DNA of 64,000 nt. Source: Microbacterium pygmaeum (lineage in GTDB: Bacteria > Actinomycetota > Actinomycetes > Actinomycetales > Microbacteriaceae). Both the position numbers and the translations under genes were made by a program. Shown piece by piece: positions 1 through 8,484 of this stretch. The stretch spans positions 1,550,001 through 1,614,000 of the forward strand of contig NZ_LT629692.1 of NCBI RefSeq assembly GCF_900100885.1. Direction: 5' to 3'. A model generated the notes under the pieces. It was not told where the DNA came from, made no database searches, and saw only the letters and a list, made by a program, of their open reading frames with translations. Each line of letters starts with the position of its first letter. Position 1 is the stretch's first letter.

Positions 1-770
1 GTCGCGGCACTCGTTATGTTCTTCTAGAGGGGGCGCGCTCGTGGCCGTGGGATTCGGTGCCCACCGCAGCGCTCTTCGGCAGCGGAGCAGTTCTCCTCAT
101 GGTGCTGCTGCGAATCGAGAATCGGGTGAGCGTTCCCATCCTGCCGCTGCGGTTGTTGCGCCGACGCGTCGTGTGGGGCTAGTCGTTGGCGTCGGTTCTG
201 GTCGGTGGGCTGCTGTTCGGTCTCATCGCCTCCGTGCGGCGATACGCCGAGGCGAGCATGGCAGTGTTCGTGGTCGCCGGACTGTCGCTCGGCACGCTCG
301 TCATCGGATGACCTCTCGCAAGTTCCCTCTCCGGTCTCTTTTGCCTCAAGCTGGGCGACCGGGCGACAGCGACGATCGGCAGCACGACTGCCGTGATCGG
401 GTGCGCCCTGCTGGTCTGGGCCGCGGATCAGCCGTCGCCCGGCCCCATTGCCATCGCATGCTTCGTCGTCGGCCTCGGCCTCGGACTGGCCGCGACGCCG
501 ACGCTCGTTGCCGCGAAGTATGCCGTCGACCCTCGAGAGAGGCACTCACCACATCCGCCAACGTGCTGCCGCGGTCGGTGGGTGCCGCAGTCGGTGTCGC
601 TTCGTTCTGGGCGGTGGCCGCGATCGCACCGAACTCATCGATCCCCGATGAGCAGGTCGGCGACCGCGGGGCCGTCTTCATCGTCGCTGTCGCCTTCGCG
701 TCGGCGCCTCTGTGGGTAAGCGCACTGATGCCCGCTCGTCAGCCCTGCTGCCCACGCGGTTGGCGGATGC
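1..770 (+). pseudogene. Decayed MFS (DHA2/EmrB-type) exporter remnant
   Basis: Frame 3 reads like the second half of a 14-TM drug:H+ antiporter: a short loop with the WPWD motif near position 57, hydrophobic helices, then a helix rich in Gly-Leu-Gly at 465-495. It is broken by an in-frame TAG at 180-182 and TGA at 309-311. Near 541 one base is missing, and homology resumes in frame 2 with the conserved R-S-V-G-A-A-V-G-V-A helix up to about 770. The 5' part lies outside the window. Three independent lesions argue for a true pseudogene rather than one sequencing error. The original stop is not recognisable. The family call rests on motif pattern only. Confidence 0.75.
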
Positions 771-791
771 GTCTTGGTGCCGGAATGTCAG

Positions 792-1802
792 TCATGGGGC
801 CGGACTGGGATCAATCGCGTTCGTCATCGGAGCGAGTTCGGCGGGAACGTGTCCGAGCGATGCCAGGCGCGCGAGGTGGGCGCTCACCTCGGCCGTCGCA
901 GCGATGCGCTGCGGCACGGACAGGCGAGACCACGATCGCCGACGCGGAATGCGTTCAGCGATCGACCAGGCCGTTGATGAGCCGTGCGCGACGAGGCCGG
1001 CGACGATATCGGCGCGCCGGAGGTGGTGTGCGCGATTCGCCGCCACTCGCGAGCGGACATCCGTGAACGGCGAGTTATGCCCGGGAAGTACACGCGTGAC
1101 GTGCGCCACCGTCAGCTTCTCGATGGATACGAGATAGTCCGACATCGGATCGCCGTGGTGCAGGGTGCGCAGGGAAGGGCCGAAGTTCGATTGCCCGAAG
1201 AGTGTGTCGCCCGTGAATAGCAGCCCCGTCGATGTCTCGAGAAATGCCACACTGTCGGACGTGTGGCCCGGGACGGCGATCGTCTGCAGACGGAAAGTCC
1301 CGTGCGTCAGCACCGACGATTCGTTCAGCTCGAAATCCGGGCGATCACGCCACCCCAGGTCATGCTGATGCAGTGCGTAGCGCGTCGCTTCTGCGCGGAG
1401 ACCCTCCGGGACGCCGGCCCACGCATGCCAGCGAGCGGTCTGGTGAACGAATTCTCGAGCATCCAGGTGGTGCTCGGCGTTTGCGGTGTCGCCGCGGTGC
1501 GCGCCGACTGCGGCACCCTTCTTGCGGAGCCACCCGGCCATGCCGGCGTGATCCGAATGGCAGTGGGTCAGCAAAACCATCCGGATGTCGTTCGTCCGGC
1601 GACCGATTCGCCGCAGGAGCAGAGCCAGATGCCGACGGGTCTGCAGCGTCGACCAGCCGCAGTCGATCAGAACGACTTCGGATGCCGTCTCGAGGGCGTA
1701 AATGTTGACATGACCGATACTGTGCCCACGAAGTGGCAGCGAGAGGCGATGCACCCCTGCCGCCACTTCGTCAACGCGCGGGATCTCCGCTGAAGCGGGC
1801 AT
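792..1802 (-). CDS. MBL-fold metallo-hydrolase with C-terminal winged-helix-like domain
   Basis: The 336-residue protein carries the metallo-beta-lactamase metal motif with His80, His82, Asp84 and His85, a following conserved G-H-T-S-D-S and a G-D-T-L-F box. About 110 C-terminal residues, Arg-rich and helical, resemble the winged-helix extension of LACTB2-like and related hydrolases. The family hydrolyses thioesters, lactones or phosphodiesters, and the substrate cannot be read from sequence. It is the last gene of the leftward catabolic operon and its start overlaps the end of the CitE-like gene by 32 nt. A downstream start is possible, but the overlap is typical of translational coupling. 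Confidence 0.8.
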   Translation of the reverse strand: MPASAEIPRVDEVAAGVHRLSLPLRGHSIGHVNIYALETASEVVLIDCGWSTLQTRRHLALLLRRIGRRTNDIRMVLLTHCHSDHAGMAGWLRKKGAAVGAHRGDTANAEHHLDAREFVHQTARWHAWAGVPEGLRAEATRYALHQHDLGWRDRPDFELNESSVLTHGTFRLQTIAVPGHTSDSVAFLETSTGLLFTGDTLFGQSNFGPSLRTLHHGDPMSDYLVSIEKLTVAHVTRVLPGHNSPFTDVRSRVAANRAHHLRRADIVAGLVAHGSSTAWSIAERIPRRRSWSRLSVPQRIAATAEVSAHLARLASLGHVPAELAPMTNAIDPSPAP

Positions 1803-2685
1803 GCTTCTCGAGCACGAGGTGAGCGCGCTTGAGATGGGGGATGTCGAACATCTTGCCGTCGATGCCCACGACCCCCACCCCTTCGTTTCCGGCGAACGCG
1901 TCGACGATGGACTGAGCCAGCCGCACGTCGTGTTCGGATGGCATGAAGACCTCGTTGATCGGTCCGACCTGCGCGGGGTGAATCGCGACGCGACCAGTGA
2001 AGCCCTCAGTGGCAGACTCGCGCGACGCCCGGATCAAGCCTTCGGTATCGCGATAGTCCACGTAGACCGTGTCGATCGCCTGCACCCCGGCCGCTTTGGC
2101 GGCGAGCATCACGGCCGACCGCGCCCATCGGTAGGTGAGCGCCCATCGACCGGAGGAATCCAGATTCGTCGACGCACCTACGGCCGCGCTGAGGTCTTCT
2201 GCGCCCCAATTGAGAGCGACGAGACGGGGGAGGTGCGCATCGGCGAACTGATGGAGCTTGAGAACTGCCGCAGGAGTCTCGGTGGCAACGGCGCAGATCT
2301 TGATGGAGCCGGGAGGAACGGCTTCCCTCGTCTCGAGCGCGTCGAGATACAGGCTGAGCTGATGGATATCGGGTGGCCCGTCGATCTTGGGCAGGACGAT
2401 GCCGTCGGGGCGACCGCCGACGACAGCGACGAGATCGTCGAGGGCCGACTCGTCGAGCGCGTTGATGCGCACCCATAACTGGTATGAACGCGCTTCGGGC
2501 GGGCGAGCGTCGAGGAACGCGCGCACCTTCTTCCGGCCGCCAGGGCGATTGGCCGGCGCGACCGAGTCTTCGAGGTCGAGTACGACGGCGTCCGCTCCAC
2601 AGCCGTCCGCTTTGGCGAGTTTGCGGTCGTCGTCGCCAGGCACGTAGAGCATCGAGCGAAAGTAGGCGGTTGCCTGGGTAGTCAT
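1771..2685 (-). CDS. CitE-like CoA-ester lyase (HpcH/HpaI family)
   Basis: The 304-residue protein has the TIM-barrel signature of citrate lyase beta-like enzymes: S-M-L-Y-V-P-G-D near residue 11, L-D-L-E-D-S at 37-41, Arg73 in W-V-R-I-N, and the probable Mg ligands Glu136 and Asp164 (G-A-E-D-L). These enzymes cleave malyl-, methylmalyl-, citramalyl- or related 3-hydroxyacyl-CoA esters into a 2-oxoacid or glyoxylate plus a shorter acyl-CoA. The ATG at 2685 was chosen because family homology begins there and it forms a 4-nt ATGA overlap with the CoA-transferase stop. The open frame continues upstream, but only as a shadow of that gene. It is probably the carbon-carbon cleavage step of the cluster. 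Confidence 0.88.
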   Translation of the reverse strand: MTTQATAYFRSMLYVPGDDDRKLAKADGCGADAVVLDLEDSVAPANRPGGRKKVRAFLDARPPEARSYQLWVRINALDESALDDLVAVVGGRPDGIVLPKIDGPPDIHQLSLYLDALETREAVPPGSIKICAVATETPAAVLKLHQFADAHLPRLVALNWGAEDLSAAVGASTNLDSSGRWALTYRWARSAVMLAAKAAGVQAIDTVYVDYRDTEGLIRASRESATEGFTGRVAIHPAQVGPINEVFMPSEHDVRLAQSIVDAFAGNEGVGVVGIDGKMFDIPHLKRAHLVLEKHARFSGDPAR

Positions 2686-3875
2686 GCGATGACTCCTGCC
2701 TCGCGCAGCTCGATCAACTTCTCGGGTGTGTAACCCAGGTCCTCCAAGATCGACACCGTGTGCTCGCCGGGCAACGGCGGCGGCGAGCCCGGTGATCGGG
2801 CTTTGTCGCCCAGCACGAGCGGCAGCGCAACAGCCTTGGTCGGGCCGCCGACCGGGTGTTGGTAGTCCATGATGATCCCGCTGGCGTTGGTATGCGGATG
2901 TGCCAACACCTCGGCCAGCGAGTTCACCGGTGCGCACGGCACATTCGCCTTCGCCATCTCGTCGCTCCAGAAGCTGACCGGATGGCGTGAGACCGCCTCT
3001 TGAACGATCGCCTCGGTCTGTGCACGATTGCGCACGCGAGCCGCGTTCGTGCGGAAGCGAGGGTCATCGGCGATGTCTTCGAGTCCGGCGACACGGGTGA
3101 ACTTGCTCCAGAGGCTGTCGTTAGCGACGCCGAGCAGCACCGGTCCGTCGGAGGCCTCAAACACGCGGTACGGAGCGAGACCTTCGTGGGTCGAGCCGCA
3201 GCGTTCCGGCTGAACCCCCTGCTCCCAGAAGCTCTGCAGGTTGTAGCGCAAGAGTCCGAGCGCGGTCTCGAAGAGATTGACTTGTACGGTCGTTCCGCGG
3301 CCGGTCTGGGCTCGTCCGAGGAGCGCGGCCATGATCCCGGTCACGGCGTGCATGCCGGTCACCTGGTCGATGGGGGAGATGGGGCTGCGGATGTGGCCCC
3401 CGCCTGCCTCGCCGGTCAGAGACATCATGCCGCTGAACGCCTGCAACACCACGTCGTACCCGGGCAGATCCTTGAGAGGGCCGGTGCGACCGTACCCCGA
3501 GATCGTGCAGTGGATGAGCGCCGGGTTGATGCCTTGGAGCGTCTTGGCATCGATGCCCAATCGCTCGGCCACGCCGGTGCCGAAGCTTTCGATGGCGACG
3601 TCGGCTTTGGCGGCGAGTTTGTGGGCGATCGCGCGGCCCTGCTCTGTCTTCAGGTTCAGCGAGATGCTCTGCTTATTGCGATTGACGCTCAGGAATACCG
3701 CGCTCAGGCCCTCAGCTCGGAACGGCGGCCAGGTGCGCGTGTCGTCGCCGGCCCCCGGCGACTCCACCTTGATGACCGTCGCCCCGAGGTCACCGAGGGT
3801 CTGCGTGCACAGCGGGCCCGCGAGCGTCTTCGTGAAGTCCAGGACCGTGATGCCCGCGAGAGGTGACGTCGTCAC
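2682..3875 (-). CDS. Family III CoA-transferase (CaiB/BaiF)
   Basis: This 397-residue protein is full length for CaiB/BaiF/formyl-CoA transferases. It starts with the typical L-A-G-I-T-V-L-D-F-T and contains the G-A-T-V-I-K-V-E-S-P segment. The likely catalytic aspartate is Asp170 in S-P-I-D-Q-V-T-G. Family III enzymes move CoA between carboxylic acids through aspartyl-CoA. Its place between a MaoC hydratase and a CitE-like lyase suggests that it activates a dicarboxylate for this pathway. Its start overlaps the MaoC stop by 4 nt and its stop overlaps the lyase start by 4 nt, so it is translationally coupled on both sides. Confidence 0.9.
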   Translation of the reverse strand: MTTSPLAGITVLDFTKTLAGPLCTQTLGDLGATVIKVESPGAGDDTRTWPPFRAEGLSAVFLSVNRNKQSISLNLKTEQGRAIAHKLAAKADVAIESFGTGVAERLGIDAKTLQGINPALIHCTISGYGRTGPLKDLPGYDVVLQAFSGMMSLTGEAGGGHIRSPISPIDQVTGMHAVTGIMAALLGRAQTGRGTTVQVNLFETALGLLRYNLQSFWEQGVQPERCGSTHEGLAPYRVFEASDGPVLLGVANDSLWSKFTRVAGLEDIADDPRFRTNAARVRNRAQTEAIVQEAVSRHPVSFWSDEMAKANVPCAPVNSLAEVLAHPHTNASGIIMDYQHPVGGPTKAVALPLVLGDKARSPGSPPPLPGEHTVSILEDLGYTPEKLIELREAGVIA

Positions 3876-4330
3876 TGCACGGGCTTCTTCAGCATGAGGG
3901 CCACGCGCTCGCAGGTGCCGACGAGTTCATCGCGCTGATTGAACGCTTCGTGCGTGAAAGTCACGATCCCGGCGTTCGGCCGAGAGGTGCTCTCGCGCTT
4001 GGCGATCACCGTCGTTCGCACGTGCAGCGTGTCACCGTGGAAGACGGGGCGCGGGAACCGCACGCTGTTCCAGCCGAGGTTGCCGATCGTGGTGCCGAGG
4101 GTCGTGTCTTCCACGCTCACGCCGGACATGAGACCGAGGGTGAACGCGCTGTTGACGATCCGCTGCCCGAATTCGTGACTCTGCATGAAGTGCTCGTCGA
4201 TATGCAGCTTGGCCGGGTTGTGGGTGAGCGCAGAGAACAACAGGTTGTCCGTCTCGGTCACGGTGCGGGTGGTCGAGTGGTCGAAGATCCGACCGATCTC
4301 GAACTCCTCGTAGTAAAGTCCGGGCATCAT
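3872..4330 (-). CDS. MaoC-fold acyl-CoA hydratase/dehydratase
   Basis: A single hot-dog domain of 152 residues. The hydratase-2 loop reads T-H-N-P-A-K-L-H, so His43 is kept but the usual catalytic Asp two residues before Asn-Pro is Thr36. Mesaconyl-/itaconyl-CoA hydratase-like MaoC proteins often deviate at this place, which fits a CitE-like lyase partner better than fatty-acid oxidation does. It could also be inactive or use another acid. The start could be either of two adjacent Met codons (4330 or 4327). It lies 12 nt after the acyl-CoA dehydrogenase and overlaps the CoA-transferase by 4 nt. Confidence 0.85.
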   Translation of the reverse strand: MMPGLYYEEFEIGRIFDHSTTRTVTETDNLLFSALTHNPAKLHIDEHFMQSHEFGQRIVNSAFTLGLMSGVSVEDTTLGTTIGNLGWNSVRFPRPVFHGDTLHVRTTVIAKRESTSRPNAGIVTFTHEAFNQRDELVGTCERVALMLKKPVQ

Positions 4331-4342
4331 TGCCTCCGATTT

Positions 4343-5512
4343 TCAGTATGACTTCGGAAGGCCGAGCACCTTCTCGCCGATGAAGTTCAGGATCATCTGG
4401 TCGGTAATCGGCCCGATGCGGGTCACGAGCACCTCTCGTAGCAATCGCTCGACCTGATACTCCTTGGAGTACCCCATCCCGCCCATCGTAAGCACGGCCT
4501 GCTGGCATGCCTCGTAGCCGGCTCGCGAACCGAGCAGCTTCGCTGCATTGGCTTGCGCGCCGCACGGGAGCCCGGCGTCGTAGAGGTCTACCGCGCGCTC
4601 AGCCATGAGGAGCGCCGCCTCCAGCGCGATCCACTTCTCTGCAAGGGGGTGTTGGATGCCTTGATTCATGCCGATCGGGCGGTCGAAGACCACCCGCTGG
4701 TTCGCGTAATCCGTTGCTCGCCGCAAAGCGTCCTGACCGATGCCGATGGCCTCGACCGACAGGAGTACGCGCTCGGGGTTGAGGCCGTCGAGCAGGTAAT
4801 AGAAGCCGCGACCTTCTTCGCCGAGAAGATCGGCGTCCGGGATGAAGAAGTCATCGATGAACAGCGCGTTCGAGTCGACCGCCGCTCGACCGTGCTTGGG
4901 GATATTGCGCACTTCGATCGCCGAACGGTCGAGGTCGGTATAGAAGAGGGTCATGCCAGACGTGTTCTTGCCTTCGCCCTTCGCGGGGCGTGAGGCGGTG
5001 CGAGTCAGCAGCAGGATCTTGCTTGCGACCTGAGCCGTCGAGATCCACATCTTGCGGCCATTGACGAGGTACCCGCCCTCGACCTTCTTCGCGAACGTGC
5101 TGATGTTCGTCGTGTCCAGGCCGGCATCGGGCTCGGTGATACCGAAGGCGACCTGATCTTCACCGCTCACGAGGCGCGGGATCCAGCGATCCTTCTGTTC
5201 TTGAGTGCCGTGGACGAGCATGGGGTGCGGCCCGAACATGTTCATGTGCACGGACGACGCAGCGGCCATTCCGCCGCCGCTCTGAGCGATCGTGTGCATG
5301 ATGATCGCTGCTTCTTTGACGCCGAGTCCCGCGCCGCCGTACTCCTCCGGCATGGTGACGCCGAGCCACCCCTCGTCGGCCATCGCGCGGTGGAATTCTG
5401 TGGGAAACCGGTGGTCGTCCTCGCAGGAGCTCCAGTAAGTGTCGTCGAAGCGCTTGCAGAGTGCGGCCACTCCATCCCGAATCGCCTGCTGATCTTCGGT
5501 GAGATTAAACAT
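4343..5512 (-). CDS. Acyl-CoA dehydrogenase
   Basis: The 389-residue flavoprotein has the complete three-domain ACAD layout, with F-G-I-T-E-P-D-A-G at 123-131 and K-M-W-I-S at 154-158. At the site where short- and medium-chain enzymes carry catalytic Glu (Y-E-G-T) it has I-G-P-I-T. Glu247 in L-N-P-E-R-V-L aligns instead with the helix-G glutamate of isovaleryl- and long-chain dehydrogenases. This suggests a branched or otherwise 2-substituted substrate. The start at 5512 fits the usual N-terminus and follows an AGGA Shine-Dalgarno. Upstream in-frame codons encode a low-complexity Thr run. It is the first gene of the leftward operon, divergent from the GntR regulator. Confidence 0.9.
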   Translation of the reverse strand: MFNLTEDQQAIRDGVAALCKRFDDTYWSSCEDDHRFPTEFHRAMADEGWLGVTMPEEYGGAGLGVKEAAIIMHTIAQSGGGMAAASSVHMNMFGPHPMLVHGTQEQKDRWIPRLVSGEDQVAFGITEPDAGLDTTNISTFAKKVEGGYLVNGRKMWISTAQVASKILLLTRTASRPAKGEGKNTSGMTLFYTDLDRSAIEVRNIPKHGRAAVDSNALFIDDFFIPDADLLGEEGRGFYYLLDGLNPERVLLSVEAIGIGQDALRRATDYANQRVVFDRPIGMNQGIQHPLAEKWIALEAALLMAERAVDLYDAGLPCGAQANAAKLLGSRAGYEACQQAVLTMGGMGYSKEYQVERLLREVLVTRIGPITDQMILNFIGEKVLGLPKSY

Positions 5513-5604
5513 CGTCGTCCTCGTGGTCGTAGTCGTCGCGATTCGCCGCACGGCGGCGGCGCGAGCGCCATCAGAGCCGCTCTCGATATACATCCTCATC
5601 CTGA

Positions 5605-5619
5605 GACAACTAGCTTGTC
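5605..5619. promoter_or_regulatory. Candidate GntR operator in divergent promoter
   Basis: GACAA-N5-TTGTC is a symmetric site between the acyl-CoA dehydrogenase and the GntR regulator. A further TTGTCAAT (5615-5622) overlaps it and its inverse ATTGACAA recurs at 5713-5720, with a TTGGCCAA palindrome at 5625-5632. FCD-type GntR proteins usually bind short inverted repeats in such divergent regions. Assignment to this regulator is inferred from position only. Confidence 0.35.
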
Positions 5620-5760
5620 AATGGTTGGCCAATAAAATTCTTGATCCGGTATAGTCAGACGCGATGCCAATGTTCAAGGCCACCAAGACCAGGTGCGCAC
5701 CGTTGGTTGATAATTGACAACAGGCTGCATTAGAGTCGCCGACGACACTCCACCGAAGGG

Positions 5761-6531
5761 ATGCCTGTGGACAACTTCACCGTCAAGCGTGTCGTCGTCG
5801 ACAAGGTGCTCGCGCCGAAACCGTACGATCTGCTCGCCGACCAACTGCGTGAGTCCATCCTGCTCGGCGACATCGCGGAGGGCGAGGTTCTGCCGCCGGA
5901 GCGCGAGTTGGTCGAGCAGACCGGACTGACGCGCGGTTCGGTTCGCGAGGCGCTCAAACAGTTGGCATCCGAGGGTCTGCTACGTACGAAACCGGGCAGG
6001 TTCGGCGGGAATACCGTGACCCTCCCCGGCCGCGATGTCGTCACGAACAGCTTGAGCCAGTTCGTTCGCGGTCGACGGATGTCGTTGCGCGAACTGAACG
6101 AGACGCGTGAAGTTCTCGAGCCTGCGATGGCTCGTCTTGCCGCCGAGTATCGCAGCGACGGCGAGCTGTCGCGCATCAAGGCGGCGCACCAAGAGCTCAT
6201 CGACTCGGCCGCCGACTTCCACCGGTTCTCGCGGGCGAACATCACCTGGCATCGAGCTGTCGCGCATGCAAGCGGGAACGAACTTCTTAGCGCGGTACTC
6301 GAGGCGATCTCGTACGGTGTGGCCGTTTCCACGACGGTCGATCGCTACGACGACGAGGCCACGCGCAGGCAGGTGATCCGCGTGCACGGAAAGATCACCG
6401 AAGCCATCGACGACCGCGATGGCGACGCTGCCGAACGGCTCATGAGTCATCATCTCGGTGCGACGCATGCGCGGGCGACCGACGCCGAGATCACCGACGT
6501 GCCGCTCTCGGAGGACGATACGAATGAGTAG
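5761..6531 (+). CDS. GntR-family regulator, FadR/FCD subfamily
   Basis: The 256-residue protein has an N-terminal winged helix-turn-helix (about 22-90) with the family signature L-P-P-E-R-E-L followed by L-T-R-G-S-V-R-E-A-L. The C-terminal all-helical FCD domain has a metal-binding Asp/His set (D-F-H and W-H-R-A-V-A-H near 155-175, H-H-L near 235). FCD domains usually bind carboxylic acid ligands. It sits between two divergent catabolic arms and most likely controls both. It may start at the ATG (5761) or at the GTG two codons later. Its stop overlaps the next start by 8 nt. Confidence 0.9.
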   Translation: MPVDNFTVKRVVVDKVLAPKPYDLLADQLRESILLGDIAEGEVLPPERELVEQTGLTRGSVREALKQLASEGLLRTKPGRFGGNTVTLPGRDVVTNSLSQFVRGRRMSLRELNETREVLEPAMARLAAEYRSDGELSRIKAAHQELIDSAADFHRFSRANITWHRAVAHASGNELLSAVLEAISYGVAVSTTVDRYDDEATRRQVIRVHGKITEAIDDRDGDAAERLMSHHLGATHARATDAEITDVPLSEDDTNE

Positions 6532-7420
6532 GACCTTTCGCGTGGGCGACCTGACCATCCATCAGCTCACCGAGTTCGTCGCGCCGTTCATGCCGGCACT
6601 CGAGATGCTCCCCGCTCTGTCGCCCGCCATGCTCGAGTCGAGCCGTCGATGGATGGGTGCGGACGCGCTCGACGCCGATGACGCATTCGTCCTCGTCTAT
6701 CAGTCGTATGTTGTGCGAACGCCGCAGGGCGTCGTGCTCGTCGATACGGGCGTCGGCAACGGCAAGGTGCGTCCGCGCCCAGAATGGCACCTGCGCGACA
6801 GCACCGGGTTCTCCGAGGAGTGGGCCCGGGTCGGGCTCGAGTTCGGTGATGTCGACGACGTCGTGTGCACGCATTTCCATCCCGATCATGTCGGCTGGAA
6901 CACGGTGCGCGACGGTGAGAAGTGGATACCGGCGTTCCCCAACGCTCGATATCACTTCGCCCGCGCCGAGGTGGCTGCAGCGGAGCAGAAGCACGCCGAC
7001 GAGGGATTCGAGCCCTATATCGACAGCATCCTGCCGATCATCGACGCGGGAGGTGCGGTACTACACGACGACAGCTTCCGTATCAACGACTACGTGCGTG
7101 TCGAGCCGACGCACGGCCACACTCGCGGTCACAGCATGGTGGTGGTCGGCGCCGACCACGACCTCGCGGTCATGACGGGTGATCTCTTCCACGTGGCTCT
7201 TCAACTGAGTCACCCCGAATTCGCATTCGTGCGAGACGCAGATCCAGTCGAATCGACGGCATCGCGACGAGCGGTGTTCAAACGCTTCGCCGAAACCGAC
7301 ACACTCGTCTGCACCGGACATCTGCCCGCACCAAGCGTGGGTCACCTGCGTGCCGACGAGCGAGGCGGGTACTACCTCGAAACCCTTTCCGAAGAAGAGA
7401 TCCATGAAGGTGGGAATTGA
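6524..7420 (+). CDS. MBL-fold hydrolase, lactonase-like
   Basis: The 298-residue MBL protein has metal ligands in T-H-F-H-P-D-H (His117, His119, Asp121, His122), a later G-H-T-R-G-H and M-T-G-D-L-F-H. The overall layout resembles N-acyl-homoserine lactonases and methyl parathion hydrolase-like enzymes. Upstream of an alcohol and an aldehyde dehydrogenase it could open a lactone, as AttM does in the Agrobacterium attKLM pathway, but the substrate is inferred from context only. The ATG at 6524 lies inside the end of the GntR gene. In-frame upstream sequence is only a shadow of that gene. Confidence 0.85.
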   Translation: MSRTFRVGDLTIHQLTEFVAPFMPALEMLPALSPAMLESSRRWMGADALDADDAFVLVYQSYVVRTPQGVVLVDTGVGNGKVRPRPEWHLRDSTGFSEEWARVGLEFGDVDDVVCTHFHPDHVGWNTVRDGEKWIPAFPNARYHFARAEVAAAEQKHADEGFEPYIDSILPIIDAGGAVLHDDSFRINDYVRVEPTHGHTRGHSMVVVGADHDLAVMTGDLFHVALQLSHPEFAFVRDADPVESTASRRAVFKRFAETDTLVCTGHLPAPSVGHLRADERGGYYLETLSEEEIHEGGN

Positions 7421-8484
7421 TGCGCGCGTACGTAGTCGAACGATTCGCGGAGCGACTGGTCACTGAAGAACGCCCCGCCATCCAGCCGACCGGCACCGAA
7501 GTGGTGCTGGAGGTCGAGGGATGTGGCGTGTGTCACACCGATCTGCACTTGTGGGACGGCTACTACGAGCTGGGCGGCGGCAAACGCCTTCAGCTGGCCG
7601 ACCGGGGCATCCGCCCTCCGCTCGTTCTCGGTCACGAGGTGCTCGGACGTCTCGTGCGCAAGGGCCCGGACGCACCGATCGACGACTCGGCAATCGGACG
7701 GTCGTTCATCATCTATCCCTGGCTCGGATGCGGCAAGTGCGAGGACTGCATGCTCGGGCGCGAGAATCTGTGCGCGTGGCCGAACTCGATCGGAGTAGCG
7801 CGCGCCGGCGGCTACGCAGACGAGTGTCTGGTTCCGCACTCGGACTACCTGGTCGACGCGACCGGCATCGAACCCAACCTTGCGGCCACGTACGCGTGCT
7901 CGGGGCTCACCGCATACAGCGCCCTGCGTAAAGTCGCCATCGATCACGACGACCTGCTGCTGATCGTCGGGCTCGGCGGTGTGGGATACAGCGGGCTTCT
8001 GATCGCCCAGGCCCTCGGATTCCGCCGGATCGTGGTGGCCGACATCGACCCGCGGAAGCGAGATCTGGCGCGAGGCGTCGAGGGCGTGACGGTGCTCGAT
8101 CCGCAGAGCGAGGCTGATCGAGCAGTGCTCGCTGAGATGGGACCCGTCGCTGGAGCCGTCGATTTCGTCGGCGTGACCAGCACAGCGGAATTTGCCATCG
8201 GGTCGCTGCGCAAGGGCGGCATCGCCGTCATCGTCGGCTTGTTCGGGGGCGATATCACTCTCCCCCTCGTTCCGCTCGTACAGCGATCCACGACGGTGCG
8301 CGGATCGTACGTCGGCACCCTCGACGAGTTGCGCGAGCTGGTTGCTCTTGCGCAGACCGGTCGGCTGGCTGCGCTTCCGGTCGAGACAGTGCCCTTCGAT
8401 GATGTGAACGATGCGCTGGACAGGCTCCGCGGCGGAGGCGTGGCGGGACGACTCGTGCTGTCGAACTCGACGGATGCGTCGTGA
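7420..8484 (+). CDS. Zinc-dependent medium-chain alcohol dehydrogenase
   Basis: The 354-residue MDR protein has catalytic zinc ligands Cys38 and His72-Glu73, four structural-zinc cysteines (104, 107, 110, 118) and the Rossmann motif G-L-G-G-V-G. Both zinc sites are intact. It should oxidise an alcohol or hydroxy-acid to the aldehyde with NAD(P)+. The ATG at 7420 overlaps the preceding stop by one base and its own end overlaps the next GTG by 4 nt, so the rightward genes form a compact operon. It would supply the aldehyde for the dehydrogenase at 9053. Confidence 0.9.
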   Translation: MRAYVVERFAERLVTEERPAIQPTGTEVVLEVEGCGVCHTDLHLWDGYYELGGGKRLQLADRGIRPPLVLGHEVLGRLVRKGPDAPIDDSAIGRSFIIYPWLGCGKCEDCMLGRENLCAWPNSIGVARAGGYADECLVPHSDYLVDATGIEPNLAATYACSGLTAYSALRKVAIDHDDLLLIVGLGGVGYSGLLIAQALGFRRIVVADIDPRKRDLARGVEGVTVLDPQSEADRAVLAEMGPVAGAVDFVGVTSTAEFAIGSLRKGGIAVIVGLFGGDITLPLVPLVQRSTTVRGSYVGTLDELRELVALAQTGRLAALPVETVPFDDVNDALDRLRGGGVAGRLVLSNSTDAS

